Source: Cohnella panacarvi Gsoil 349 | GTDB taxonomy: Bacteria; Bacillota; Bacilli; Paenibacillales; Paenibacillaceae | NCBI RefSeq assembly: GCF_000515335.1 | Contig: NZ_KI911563.1 | Coordinates: 1,151,598 to 1,215,597 of the forward strand | Direction: 5' to 3' | DNA: 64,000 nt | Notes under the pieces: model-generated | What the model saw: the letters and a program-made list of their open reading frames with translations, nothing else | Told to the model about the DNA's origin: nothing | Databases searched by the model: none | Translations under genes and position numbers: made by a program | Shown here: in pieces, positions 25,661 through 32,836 of the stretch | Numbering within the stretch: position 1 is the stretch's first letter | How the letters are laid out: each line of letters opens with the position of its first letter

Positions 25661-27542
25661 GAATTCGTCCCCCTTTCGACGGTTCGATCGGAATTTTCAC
25701 GGTCACGTTCGTCCCGACCCCAAGCTCGCTATCGATGCTGATGCCGTACCCTTCTCCGAACCGCAGCTTAAGTCGTTCGTTCACGTTTCTTAATCCGATG
25801 CCGCCTCCGCCTTCCGACTGCTTGCGTTCTCGGTTGTTAAGCGTACTCCGCAGCCGCCTCAACGCGGCTTGATCCATGCCGACGCCGTCGTCGGAAATCG
25901 TAAACAATCGATCCGCGCCTGCTTCGTCGTATTTCAAGCGAATCGTCATCTTCGGCTTCGTTTCGTCCATGCCATGGTATACCGCGTTCTCCACGATCGG
26001 TTGGAACAATAGCTTCATGATCGGCATGTTCATATCGACGTTCCCGTCCGGCATCCTGAGCTCGAATCGATTGTCTCCGTAACGATAATTCAGGAGTTGA
26101 AGATACATTTCCAGATGCTCCAGTTCCATGGCTAGCGACACCTTCTCGGTCCCCGACCCGATCCCGTACCGAAGCAGTTTCCCGAGCAACTGAGCCATAT
26201 CGCTGACTTCGGAGTCGTCGTTAATGACGGCCGTCATCCGGATGGATTCAAGCGTATTGTAGATGAAGTGAGGGTTGATCTGATTCTGCAACGCTTCAAG
26301 CTCCGCCTCGTTCTTCCGCCTGCCGGCCATATAGACGTCGTGCAGCAGCGACTTGACGCGGTCGATCATCCGGTTAAAGGCGCCTCCGACGACGCCGATC
26401 TCGTCGCGGCCCTTGACCGGGAACGTAACGTCCAGATTGCCGGTCTGCACTTTCTTCATCAGACGCACGAGCGACCGCAACGGCTTCGTCAGCGTGAAGG
26501 TGAATATCATCGAGATGAACAGAGCGAACCCGGTAATGGCGATCGCGGACGCCACGGTTACGTTACGGATCCGCATGGCGTCGCCCATCAGATTGCCCTG
26601 AGGGATCGTGACGAATATTTTCCAGCCGGTATTCCGAGATTCCCGGTAAATGGACAATACGGATTCGCCGTCGATATTCGTATGGAAGCTGCCGGATTCT
26701 CCGGAAGCCTGCCGAAGCAGTTCGCTAGATTGCATGTTCTGCGCCAAAAATTTCTTCTCGCTATCGAATACGACCCGGCCGGTATTGTCCACGATCAGCG
26801 TCGACCCTTGCGTCGCATCGTCCAAGTCCTTCACGATATTCTCGATGACGTCGATATTCGCGTCGACGGCGATCATGCCGAGCGACTCGAAGTTCGTGTC
26901 GATAATTTCCCGGACGACGGAGAACACGTAGCGGCTGCCCGAACGGCCGCTCACTTCCTGCGTGCTGACGAGCACCGGCGTGCCGTGCTGCGCGTACGCA
27001 AGCGCTTTCCATTCTTCGTATACCGAAGTTAAGTCCTTTCGAATGCCATCGCTTTTCGTCGTGAAATAATAATGTCCGTAACGGTCGAATAAGTACACCG
27101 AGTTGGAGCCCGAGCTCTTGATATTGTTCAGGAAGTATATGCTGCCCTCGACGCGCCGCAGCAGTTGAAGCTCTTCGCCGGACAGTCCTCCGCGGGAGTC
27201 GTCCACGATCCGGTCCGGATCGTTCTGGTGCATCGGCAACATTTCGTAATATTTATTCGAAATTTTAAGTCCTTCCTTGATCTCGTCCAAGTAAGAAGGG
27301 ATGATCGATATTTTCTTCATATCCTCCATATAGTCGTCCAGCTTGCTGATCATTGTGTCCGAGATTTGGGACACGTAGGTGATCGTATTGCGCTCGATCG
27401 AATCGGTATAGCGTTCGGCGGATATGTAGCTTAACGCTCCGATGGGCAGAATAATCAGAAACAAAAATACGATAAAAAGCTTCCCTTCCATTCTGTTCAG
27501 GGGCGAAGGGAGCCGAGTCCACCTGCCGGGATTCCATTTCAT
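25653..27542 (-). CDS. YesM-type sensor histidine kinase
   Basis: A 629-residue membrane kinase. A first membrane span (about 20-40, IVFLFLIILPIGALSYI) precedes a roughly 270-residue extracellular sensor resembling dCACHE (with TLIVDNTGRVVFDSEKKFL). Then come a second span (about 330-352), a HAMP linker, the His_kinase block with the phosphorylated His in NQINPHFIYNTLESI, and an HATPase domain (NAVYHG, then DDGVGM and GGIGLRNVNERL). Start ATG 27542 has GGAGGAG seven bases upstream. It opens the two-component operon and probably senses extracellular sugar, possibly through the adjacent binding protein. Confidence 0.93.
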   Translation of the reverse strand: MKWNPGRWTRLPSPLNRMEGKLFIVFLFLIILPIGALSYISAERYTDSIERNTITYVSQISDTMISKLDDYMEDMKKISIIPSYLDEIKEGLKISNKYYEMLPMHQNDPDRIVDDSRGGLSGEELQLLRRVEGSIYFLNNIKSSGSNSVYLFDRYGHYYFTTKSDGIRKDLTSVYEEWKALAYAQHGTPVLVSTQEVSGRSGSRYVFSVVREIIDTNFESLGMIAVDANIDVIENIVKDLDDATQGSTLIVDNTGRVVFDSEKKFLAQNMQSSELLRQASGESGSFHTNIDGESVLSIYRESRNTGWKIFVTIPQGNLMGDAMRIRNVTVASAIAITGFALFISMIFTFTLTKPLRSLVRLMKKVQTGNLDVTFPVKGRDEIGVVGGAFNRMIDRVKSLLHDVYMAGRRKNEAELEALQNQINPHFIYNTLESIRMTAVINDDSEVSDMAQLLGKLLRYGIGSGTEKVSLAMELEHLEMYLQLLNYRYGDNRFELRMPDGNVDMNMPIMKLLFQPIVENAVYHGMDETKPKMTIRLKYDEAGADRLFTISDDGVGMDQAALRRLRSTLNNRERKQSEGGGGIGLRNVNERLKLRFGEGYGISIDSELGVGTNVTVKIPIEPSKGGRIHG

Positions 27543-27618
27543 TCGATCGCTCCTCCTCTTTATGATAGTAGTGTAGCATAATTTTTTGCTAACAAAATGA
27601 CTAAAATTGCAAATAAAA

Positions 27619-27651
27619 GTCCCCGCTTTACCGCAAAGGTAAAACGGGGAC
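27619..27651 (-). terminator. Terminator of the WGxxGxxG gene
   Basis: A 14-bp stem with one mismatch (27619-27632 with 27638-27651) is followed on the minus strand by TTTTATTT, downstream of the gene ending at 27676. Confidence 0.8.
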
Positions 27652-27675
27652 CGGTTAAACTTACGGGTAAGCGGC

Positions 27676-28155
27676 TTATCGAACGTCGTCGCGGCTTCTG
27701 CTGCGCATGCCGGCTAAACCGAACAGACCGAGCAGACCGAGCCAACCCCAGCTGAACCCTCTGTTATTCGTCGTCGTCGCCGCAGCCCGATAGCTGTTCG
27801 TGCGCACGCCGTTGGTGGTTACTCTGTTGGTGTTATAGGCGTTCATACGGTTTCTGTCGTACGTGCCATAAGTGCCTGCCCGATCGTTCGTAACCATGCC
27901 GTTAGTATTGTTCCGATCGAACGGATTGAGATCGACTCGATTACCGTTATTATTGAACGGGTTGAGATCCCCTCGCATCCGGTCCACGTCGTTCACGAAC
28001 GTGCGATTCATCGTACCCGGATTCAACATGTTATTGTTGGTTTGCCCATACGTCTGCGACGTGGCCGGAGACGTTGGCGTTTGCGCGAAGGCCGGGGTAA
28101 CTGCGGCAACGGACAAACTGCTCACCAGTAATGAACTCAACAACAGCTTTTTCAA
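27676..28155 (-). CDS. WGxxGxxG-type exported small protein
   Basis: A 159-residue protein. The start is TTG 28155 with AAGGAGG seven bases upstream, giving a signal peptide KKLLLSSLLVSSLSVAAVTPAFA. The middle is rich in Asn, Thr and Arg with repeated DLNPF (DLNPFNNN and DLNPFDRN). The C-terminus is the signature SWGWLGLLGLFGLAGMRSR, a WGxxGxxG transmembrane tail with basic end, resembling sorting tails seen in Paenibacillus and cyanobacterial proteins. The tail probably anchors it in the membrane with the Asn-rich part outside. The function of the family is unknown. It is monocistronic with its own terminator. Confidence 0.75.
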   Translation of the reverse strand: MKKLLLSSLLVSSLSVAAVTPAFAQTPTSPATSQTYGQTNNNMLNPGTMNRTFVNDVDRMRGDLNPFNNNGNRVDLNPFDRNNTNGMVTNDRAGTYGTYDRNRMNAYNTNRVTTNGVRTNSYRAAATTTNNRGFSWGWLGLLGLFGLAGMRSRSRDDVR

Positions 28156-28335
28156 GTTGACGCCTCCTTGATGTGTATCGTTTGAGTACACCTCTAATTT
28201 CTCCGCCGCGCCCGATATTCATCCGTCCGCCCTATAGCCAATATGCTAACAATGTTCTAATATTTGCAATCCAACTTGGCTAATACTTGTCCTTTATAAT
28301 GAAAGCCTACACTATTGAGAAAGGCGGTGGATCGC

Positions 28336-28557
28336 TTGCGCGAATTGGCCGATAAAGTACAACGGATGGACGACGAACAGCTTATCATCGAATATAAATC
28401 CGTGTCTCCTTTCTCAGCGAACGACGAGTTTATCCAATTGCTTCTTAAAGAAATCGTCAAACGAAAAATCAACATCGACCACGTTCTGAACCAGCTGCAC
28501 CTCCAACCGTATCCGGAAGCAGCCGCGCGTACAGGAGCGGAACCGTTTCGGAAATGA
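28336..28557 (+). CDS. sda: Sda-family sporulation kinase inhibitor
   Basis: The core MDDEQLIIEYKSVSPFSAN plus DEFIQLLLKEIVKRKI matches the Sda helical hairpin, which in B. subtilis binds the dimerisation domain of KinA and blocks sporulation when replication is disturbed. Sda there has 46 residues. Here the start is probably TTG 28336 (AAAGGCGGTG six bases upstream), which gives 73 residues with a short N-terminal extension and a 20-residue C-terminal tail. GTG 28327 or ATG 28369 are alternative starts. DnaA boxes, which regulate sda in Bacillus, were not evident. It lies before a YjcZ-like sporulation gene. Confidence 0.65.
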   Translation: MRELADKVQRMDDEQLIIEYKSVSPFSANDEFIQLLLKEIVKRKINIDHVLNQLHLQPYPEAAARTGAEPFRK

Positions 28558-28641
28558 TTCGTTAGCCCATCCCAGCAGCCACGCCACCGCATAAACTGTG
28601 TTCGTGATGATTCATCACAATAACTATCGGTGGTGATACGC

Positions 28642-28752
28642 ATGGGATACCCTGTAGCAGGTGAAGGCGCTGGATATGGCGGTATGGGTGCAGCTGCTTT
28701 TGCGCTCGTCTTATTCATCCTCTTAGTCATCATCCTGAAAGCCGGTTATTGA
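28642..28752 (+). CDS. YjcZ-type sporulation mini-protein, copy 1
   Basis: A 36-residue protein: a Gly-rich start (MGYPVAGEGAGYGGMG) then a membrane helix FALVLFILLVIILKAGY ending at the stop. This is the YjcZ/SscA layout of very small sporulation or spore-coat proteins. Its C-terminal 13 residues are identical to those of the gene at 45314. GGTGG precedes the ATG, and a GTGATGA/TCATCAC palindrome lies at 28604-28618 upstream. A terminator follows 17 bases after the stop. Confidence 0.75.
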   Translation: MGYPVAGEGAGYGGMGAAAFALVLFILLVIILKAGY

Positions 28753-28768
28753 TCGATTGAAGAAATGC

Positions 28769-28804
28769 AACAACCCCGCCTGGAAAGCTCCGGGCGGGGT
28801 TGTT
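28769..28804. terminator. Bidirectional terminator
   Basis: A 12-bp perfect stem (AACAACCCCGCC, 28769-28780, with 28793-28804) lies between the YjcZ-like gene and the convergent TauE/SafE gene. Confidence 0.8.
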
Positions 28805-28814
28805 CGTTGTCGGG

Positions 28815-29573
28815 TTACAGCAGTCGCAGGGCGCCCGCGATCAAATAAATCCCGCCTAAAGAGGCAAGCGACAGTACGAGCGTCGCGAACAACCGTTGCG
28901 GGATTCGGGGAACGACTTTGAACCCCGCGTAAGCTCCGACCGCCACTGCGGGAATAACCCATGCGTCGATCGTAAGCGAGTCGGCGGTAATGAGCCCGAG
29001 ATGCGCCGTGAAAGGCACCTTAATTACGTTCACCAGAAAGAAGAAGAAGGCGTTCGTGCCGATGAACGACGTCTTGTTCATTCCCTTGGACAATAAGTAT
29101 ATGGACATGATGCTTCCCGCCGCGTTGCCGACCATCGTCGTGAATCCGGCCAAGACGCCGAGTAATGCATGAAAGGCGGCCGACTTCGTAAAAGCTACGT
29201 TCAACGCGCGTTCCAGCCGTTCTCTGCTTACGTGGACGCCGATCAGCAGCAGCACGAGCGTACCGATCAACAATCCGAGCGAGCGGTTATTGATGGCTTC
29301 GAGCACGAAGTAACCTCCGCCCATGCCTACCAACATCCATGGCAATAAGACAAAGAGCGGTTTCCATTCCACCGCTCGCCGATAATAGACGATGGCGATG
29401 ACGTCGCCCGTAATCAAGATCGGCGTAAGAAGCCCGACGGAATCGCTGGCGGGGAAGACGGACACCAGCATCGCTGCGACGAATATGCCCAGCGTCGGAA
29501 CGCCCGTCTTGGAGAAGCCGACCAGCAGAGCTGCGATGATCGTAAGGATAAGTTGCAACGGCGTAAGATCCAT
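28815..29573 (-). CDS. TauE/SafE-family membrane transporter
   Basis: A 252-residue membrane protein with seven to eight predicted spans. The opening LLVGFSKTGVPTLGIFVAAML and the second-half repeat GVLAGFTTMVGNAAGSIMSIYLL are typical of the TauE/SafE (DUF81) family, which exports sulfite or organosulfonates or takes up related anions. The start is ATG 29573 with AAGGAG close upstream. The gene is preceded by the tRNA-Leu and its terminator, so it has its own short leader. The substrate cannot be inferred from neighbours. Confidence 0.9.
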   Translation of the reverse strand: MDLTPLQLILTIIAALLVGFSKTGVPTLGIFVAAMLVSVFPASDSVGLLTPILITGDVIAIVYYRRAVEWKPLFVLLPWMLVGMGGGYFVLEAINNRSLGLLIGTLVLLLIGVHVSRERLERALNVAFTKSAAFHALLGVLAGFTTMVGNAAGSIMSIYLLSKGMNKTSFIGTNAFFFFLVNVIKVPFTAHLGLITADSLTIDAWVIPAVAVGAYAGFKVVPRIPQRLFATLVLSLASLGGIYLIAGALRLL

Positions 29574-29594
29574 GAGCGCTCCTTCTACGGAAAA

Positions 29595-29620
29595 AGAACC
29601 CTTCGTTTCCGAAGGGTTCT
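29595..29620 (-). terminator. Terminator of the tRNA-Leu gene
   Basis: AGAACCCTTCG (29595-29605) pairs with 29610-29620. On the minus strand a TTTTT run follows, 15 bases after the tRNA 3' end and just before the transporter gene. Confidence 0.85.
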
Positions 29621-29634
29621 GTCATTGAAGATGA

Positions 29635-29721
29635 TGGTGCGGTCGAGAGGACTCGAACCTCCACGGTATTGCTACCACTGGAACCTGAATCCAGCGCGTC
29701 TGCCAATTCCGCCACGACCGC
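29635..29721 (-). tRNA. tRNA-Leu, anticodon CAG
   Basis: The minus strand starts GCGGTCG and ends CGACCGC plus discriminator A and an encoded CCA. The anticodon arm CTGGA-TTCAGGT-TCCAG gives anticodon CAG, reading CUG. The long variable arm expected of tRNA-Leu and the T-loop GGTTCGAGTCC are present. The length is 87 bases including CCA. Confidence 0.97.
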
Positions 29722-29882
29722 ATGTTATAAGGTGATGTCTAGGTTTATCATAATCGCGTTGCGCCGCGTATCCGAACAACCTTGTCTCAATCACGTAGCT
29801 TATAATAGCATGGGGTTCGAAGCGAAGTCAAGCAACCGGAGGAAGTTATAATTTTCAGTTAATATCGCGTTAATCTTGACGG

Positions 29883-30395
29883 TTAATAAGACGGAGATAT
29901 CGCCGAACTGCCCGGGATTGCCATCCCTTCCCAGCCCGGGTCGGCCGAGAATTCCGTATCCTGCAAGTAATCCTGCATACCGCCTCTGCTGATCCTGCTG
30001 CTGCTGCCGCTGCGAAGCCTGTCCGGTTCGATCGCATGTACGATCGAGCTATCGCTTAGCGCGGCATGAATGGCGTTGCCGACTTGCATGACGCCTTGAG
30101 ACAGCGCATGGCCGCCGGCCGTGGCCGCAACGACAGCGACGGCTTCCATGATTTGCGAGTCGCTCGCTCCATGAGCCAACGCTTCCTGTACGTGATATTG
30201 CATCGAATTTTCGTTATTCGCATATAGAGATACGCAAAGGGCGATCAGTTGCTTCGTGAGGGCGTTCAGCTCCCCGTTCCCAAGGCACTGGCTGGCGAAC
30301 CGATCGTACGCATCCTCGATCTGTCTCGGCATCGCAGCGAACCCTTCCGAATCTTCTTCGAATCCTATGAACGCGTGATGGTTTGCCAGCGACAT
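29883..30395 (-). CDS. AhpD-like carboxymuconolactone decarboxylase family protein lacking the CxxC
   Basis: A 170-residue protein of the AhpD/CMD fold: ELNALTKQLIALCVSLYAN, then MQYHVQEALAHGAS and IMEAVAVVAATAGGHAL. In peroxidase-active members the stretch before YH is CxxC; here it reads NENS, so both redox cysteines are missing while the His remains. A 50-residue tail rich in Ser and Pro follows the fold. The start is ATG 30395 behind GGGGAGG. Without the thiols, a redox role like AhpD's is unlikely, and I would call the function unknown. It stands alone between tRNA-Leu and a small hypothetical gene. Confidence 0.8.
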   Translation of the reverse strand: MSLANHHAFIGFEEDSEGFAAMPRQIEDAYDRFASQCLGNGELNALTKQLIALCVSLYANNENSMQYHVQEALAHGASDSQIMEAVAVVAATAGGHALSQGVMQVGNAIHAALSDSSIVHAIEPDRLRSGSSSRISRGGMQDYLQDTEFSADPGWEGMAIPGSSAISPSY

Positions 30396-30467
30396 GATAA
30401 CGCCTCCCCGGTCATTGCCGTCGATGATGTTGATCCTGTCGTCTACTATGCCACATTGCCTTGAAAA

Positions 30468-30680
30468 TCATTCCATCAGCGATGGTCTCGGTTCCGAAGC
30501 CGCTTGCATCCGGTATCCGCGCTTCACTTTAACGACCCTTCGATTCGGTCGGCGAACGAGCACGTACTCGTCGTCCCAAGCGACGACGATCCCGACGACG
30601 TCGTTCTGTTCCAGCGCGTCCCTGACGATTCGAATTTTCGTTCCTTCTTCGCGATATTGATTCAGTTGGTCGTCATTCAT
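30468..30680 (-). CDS. Small protein of unknown function with a beta-rich core
   Basis: A 70-residue protein: helical start MNDDQLNQYREEGTKIRIV, a strand-rich core VVGIVVAWDDEYVLVRRPN, then a basic VVKVKRGYRM. The core reads like a small KOW/Sm-like beta barrel, but I cannot assign a family. The ATG 30680 lies eight bases after GGAGG, and that ribosome site is the end of a 41-bp-type repeat copy (30692-30741). An upstream in-frame start would translate the repeat itself and is less likely. Confidence 0.7.
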   Translation of the reverse strand: MNDDQLNQYREEGTKIRIVRDALEQNDVVGIVVAWDDEYVLVRRPNRRVVKVKRGYRMQAASEPRPSLME

Positions 30681-30691
30681 TTCGGTTTCCT

Positions 30692-30741
30692 CCTCGATAC
30701 AATCGGATCCTCGTCGGGCTCGAACCAACTCGCCCTTATTC
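30692..30741. repeat. Single diverged copy of the 41-bp repeat
   Basis: This stretch matches the third repeat copy at 41342-41388 almost throughout: shared CTCGATACAA, TCGTCGGGCTCGA and a trailing CTCGCYCTTA. As at yhaN, its end supplies the ribosome site of the next minus-strand gene. Confidence 0.8.
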
Positions 30742-30748
30742 GCAAGAA

Positions 30749-30778
30749 AACCCGCGCGGATCGTCGTCCTCGCGGGTT
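30749..30778 (-). terminator. Terminator of the 108-codon hypothetical gene
   Basis: AACCCGCG (30749-30756) pairs with CGCGGGTT (30771-30778), followed on the minus strand by TTTTCTT. Confidence 0.7.
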
Positions 30779-30802
30779 ATTCCTTATTGCTTACGCGGTC
30801 AG

Positions 30803-31129
30803 TTACCCGACATGCTCTCTCGTATCGTTCGTCTCGTACCAGTAATCCAATACGGTGCTCGACATCACCCGCTTGCTGACATAATCGACCTGCTTCTCGG
30901 TAAAACGTTCTTTCCAGTCGATGCCAAGCTCTTCGGACAACTTAACGATCGTCAGAAGCTCGGACCAAGCGACGTACCGTTTGTACCAGAAAAATTGCGG
31001 GTGCTCGATCATATACGGATACAAATCGTCGAATTCCGTATGTTTGCAGTCGAGCGCGCGCTCGAAATGGATTTTGGCTGCTTCCAGTTTATCAAGAAAA
31101 AACTCACCCGACAGTTCAATATTCCCCAT
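30803..31129 (-). CDS. Conserved-looking hypothetical protein
   Basis: About 108 residues, acidic and helical, starting MGNIELSGEFFLDKLEAAK with the ATG at 31129 eleven bases after GGGGGAGG. It carries an aromatic stretch (YPYMIEHPQFFWYKRYVAWSEL), Trp-rich for its size, and ends with a DYWYETNDTREHVG tail. No signal peptide, membrane segment or metal motif is seen. A start 24 bases upstream (TTG) is possible but sits on the ribosome site. It is monocistronic with a terminator. I do not recognise it. Confidence 0.7.
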   Translation of the reverse strand: MGNIELSGEFFLDKLEAAKIHFERALDCKHTEFDDLYPYMIEHPQFFWYKRYVAWSELLTIVKLSEELGIDWKERFTEKQVDYVSKRVMSSTVLDYWYETNDTREHVG

Positions 31130-31226
31130 ATTGCTGCTCGCCTCCCCCTGCAAGTTACTCTTATTATACGTTAAAGTTCTTCCATTGCGAAAGAAGGTAA
31201 ATCATCCAGTCCCGATGCTGCGTCGC

Positions 31227-31799
31227 TTACTCTTCGAACGTAATTCGGCCTGCTTCCAGCGATTGAATTTTGACGAGCGTCTCCACCTTAAAGCCGAGCT
31301 CGCGCAGCGCGCGTCCGCCGGCTTGGAACGACTTCTCGAGCACGATGCCGATTCCCGCGAGACTCGCGCCGGATTGCTCGATGATCTTGATTAGCCCTCT
31401 TGCCGCATCGCCGTTGGCGATAATGTCGTCGATGAACAGCACCGAATCCTCCGGGCTGAGCAGATGACGGGAGACGATCAGATCGGTAACGATCCCTTTC
31501 GTAAAAGACGGCACGCGTTCGCAGTAGGCGTCCGATTCCCCTAGCAGCGTCTTCTTCCTTCGGGCGAACACGAGCGGCACTCCAAGCTGCAACGCCGTCG
31601 CGAAAGCGACCGGGATGCCCGAGGATTCCACCGTAATGACTTTGGTAATCCGAGTCTCCGCGAAACGCTTGGCGAATTCTTTGCCCATCTCCATCGTCAG
31701 TTGCGGATCCACGCCGTGGTTCAGCAGCGAATCCAACTTAAGTACGTCTGAATTGATGACGCTCGCTTCTTTTAATATTCTCTCCTTGAGAATGTCCAT
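31227..31799 (-). CDS. xpt: Xanthine phosphoribosyltransferase
   Basis: A 190-residue purine salvage enzyme that joins xanthine to PRPP to make XMP. The PRPP-binding motif VLFIDDIIANGDAA and the N-terminal LKERILKEASVINSDVLKLDSLLNHGVDP are characteristic of Xpt. The length is as expected. The start ATG 31799 lies three bases after GGAGGAGAA. In B. subtilis xpt-pbuX is governed by a guanine riboswitch; I searched the 200 bases upstream on the minus strand for that aptamer and did not find it, and no permease follows. Confidence 0.93.
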   Translation of the reverse strand: MDILKERILKEASVINSDVLKLDSLLNHGVDPQLTMEMGKEFAKRFAETRITKVITVESSGIPVAFATALQLGVPLVFARRKKTLLGESDAYCERVPSFTKGIVTDLIVSRHLLSPEDSVLFIDDIIANGDAARGLIKIIEQSGASLAGIGIVLEKSFQAGGRALRELGFKVETLVKIQSLEAGRITFEE

Positions 31800-32013
31800 A
31801 TTTCTCCTCCAACGCCCGATTCTTTTCCGTTTAACGTACCATATCCGTTTCCCTCGCGCAACCGGTAAACAAGCAGGACGAAGGGCGAGAAACCGGTGCT
31901 TTCGCCGCTTAGGGAATGAGCCGAACGATGGAGGCGGAGACCCCTTCAACTGTCAACACGATGCGACAAAAGACCTGTTTTACCAACTTTTTCATGATCG
32001 GCGCAACTTTTCA

Positions 32014-32042
32014 TTGAATGGATATGTCATACTATATATAGT
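32014..32042 (+). promoter_or_regulatory. Sigma-A-type promoter of the lipoprotein gene
   Basis: TTGAAT (32014-32019), 17 bases, TATAGT (32037-32042), ending 25 bases before the start codon. The match to the housekeeping consensus is good. Confidence 0.6.
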
Positions 32043-32067
32043 TACGCCGGAGGGGAGGCGAAAGGAC

Positions 32068-32760
32068 ATGTTGGGATCTGCCAGAACATGGTTTGTAGCG
32101 TTGACGATAGCGGCCGTAAGCGCGTTACTGGTCTCTTGCGGATCGATGGGCGAGCATTCCGCAGTGTCCGAGCCGAGCGAATCGATCGGTAACGCCCATC
32201 AGATACCCTCTTCCCAGGCACGGGACTTGTCCGCGCAATCTTCGCTTGACGCCAATGCGCAATCCGAATCCTCAGCGGCAACTTCGGGCGGCGACAGCGG
32301 CGTCGGCGTTTCCAACGCGGCAACGCCGGAGCCTTCGACAACGGCAGACGGCAAAGCCGTCCAGGAAGCACCCTTCGACAGCGGTCATCCGATGCTGAAC
32401 GGCATCGGCTTTCAAGATAACATCGAATCAATCGAACAACGATTCGGCCTTTCCGAATCGAAGTATGAGTTGCCCGGCGACCATGCGACGATCGACATGA
32501 GGGAGTATCCGGGTTTCACCGTCGGCTTCGGCGGCGACGGCGACGTCATCTACGTCGAGCTGACATCTAGCGAAGCGCCTACCGGGATTACTGGGCTGAA
32601 GTTGGGCATGCCCGGACAACAAGCGGCAGAACTGCTGGAAATTCTCGATCATCCCGGCTCGCACGTCCTGACGATGGATTTGAGCGAAGGCTGGCTCAAG
32701 CTGGACCTCGATCCCGACACGCACGACGTCCTTTCGATCAAGCTGATCGGATCCGAATAG
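32068..32760 (+). CDS. Lipoprotein of unknown function
   Basis: A 230-residue lipoprotein. Start ATG 32068 sits behind AGGGGAGGCGAAAGG. The signal peptide ends in the lipobox SALLVSC, then comes a long low-complexity linker of Ser, Ala, Gln and Glu (about residues 27-105). The C-terminal 110 residues (GHPMLNGIGFQDNIESIEQRFG, then YPGFTVGFGGDGDVIYVELTS) form a compact folded domain seen once, with a repeat-like GLKLGMPGQQAAELLEIL helix. This resembles small envelope domains that follow 'GI..GMT..EV...LG' patterns, but no function can be given. It has its own promoter and a terminator. Confidence 0.8.
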   Translation: MLGSARTWFVALTIAAVSALLVSCGSMGEHSAVSEPSESIGNAHQIPSSQARDLSAQSSLDANAQSESSAATSGGDSGVGVSNAATPEPSTTADGKAVQEAPFDSGHPMLNGIGFQDNIESIEQRFGLSESKYELPGDHATIDMREYPGFTVGFGGDGDVIYVELTSSEAPTGITGLKLGMPGQQAAELLEILDHPGSHVLTMDLSEGWLKLDLDPDTHDVLSIKLIGSE

Positions 32761-32765
32761 ACGGG

Positions 32766-32786
32766 GACCCTCCACTAAGGAGGGTC
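32766..32786 (+). terminator. Terminator of the lipoprotein gene
   Basis: GACCCTCC (32766-32773), ACTAA loop, GGAGGGTC (32779-32786), then TCTTT, five bases after the stop codon. Confidence 0.8.
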
Positions 32787-32836
32787 TCTTTGATTTGCTT
32801 CGTATTCTAGTTTTTGGGCACCCCCGCATATCGCGC

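Noticed and set aside
31800..31990. Guanine riboswitch before xpt
   Set aside because: The three-way junction sequences expected of the purine aptamer are not present on the minus strand.
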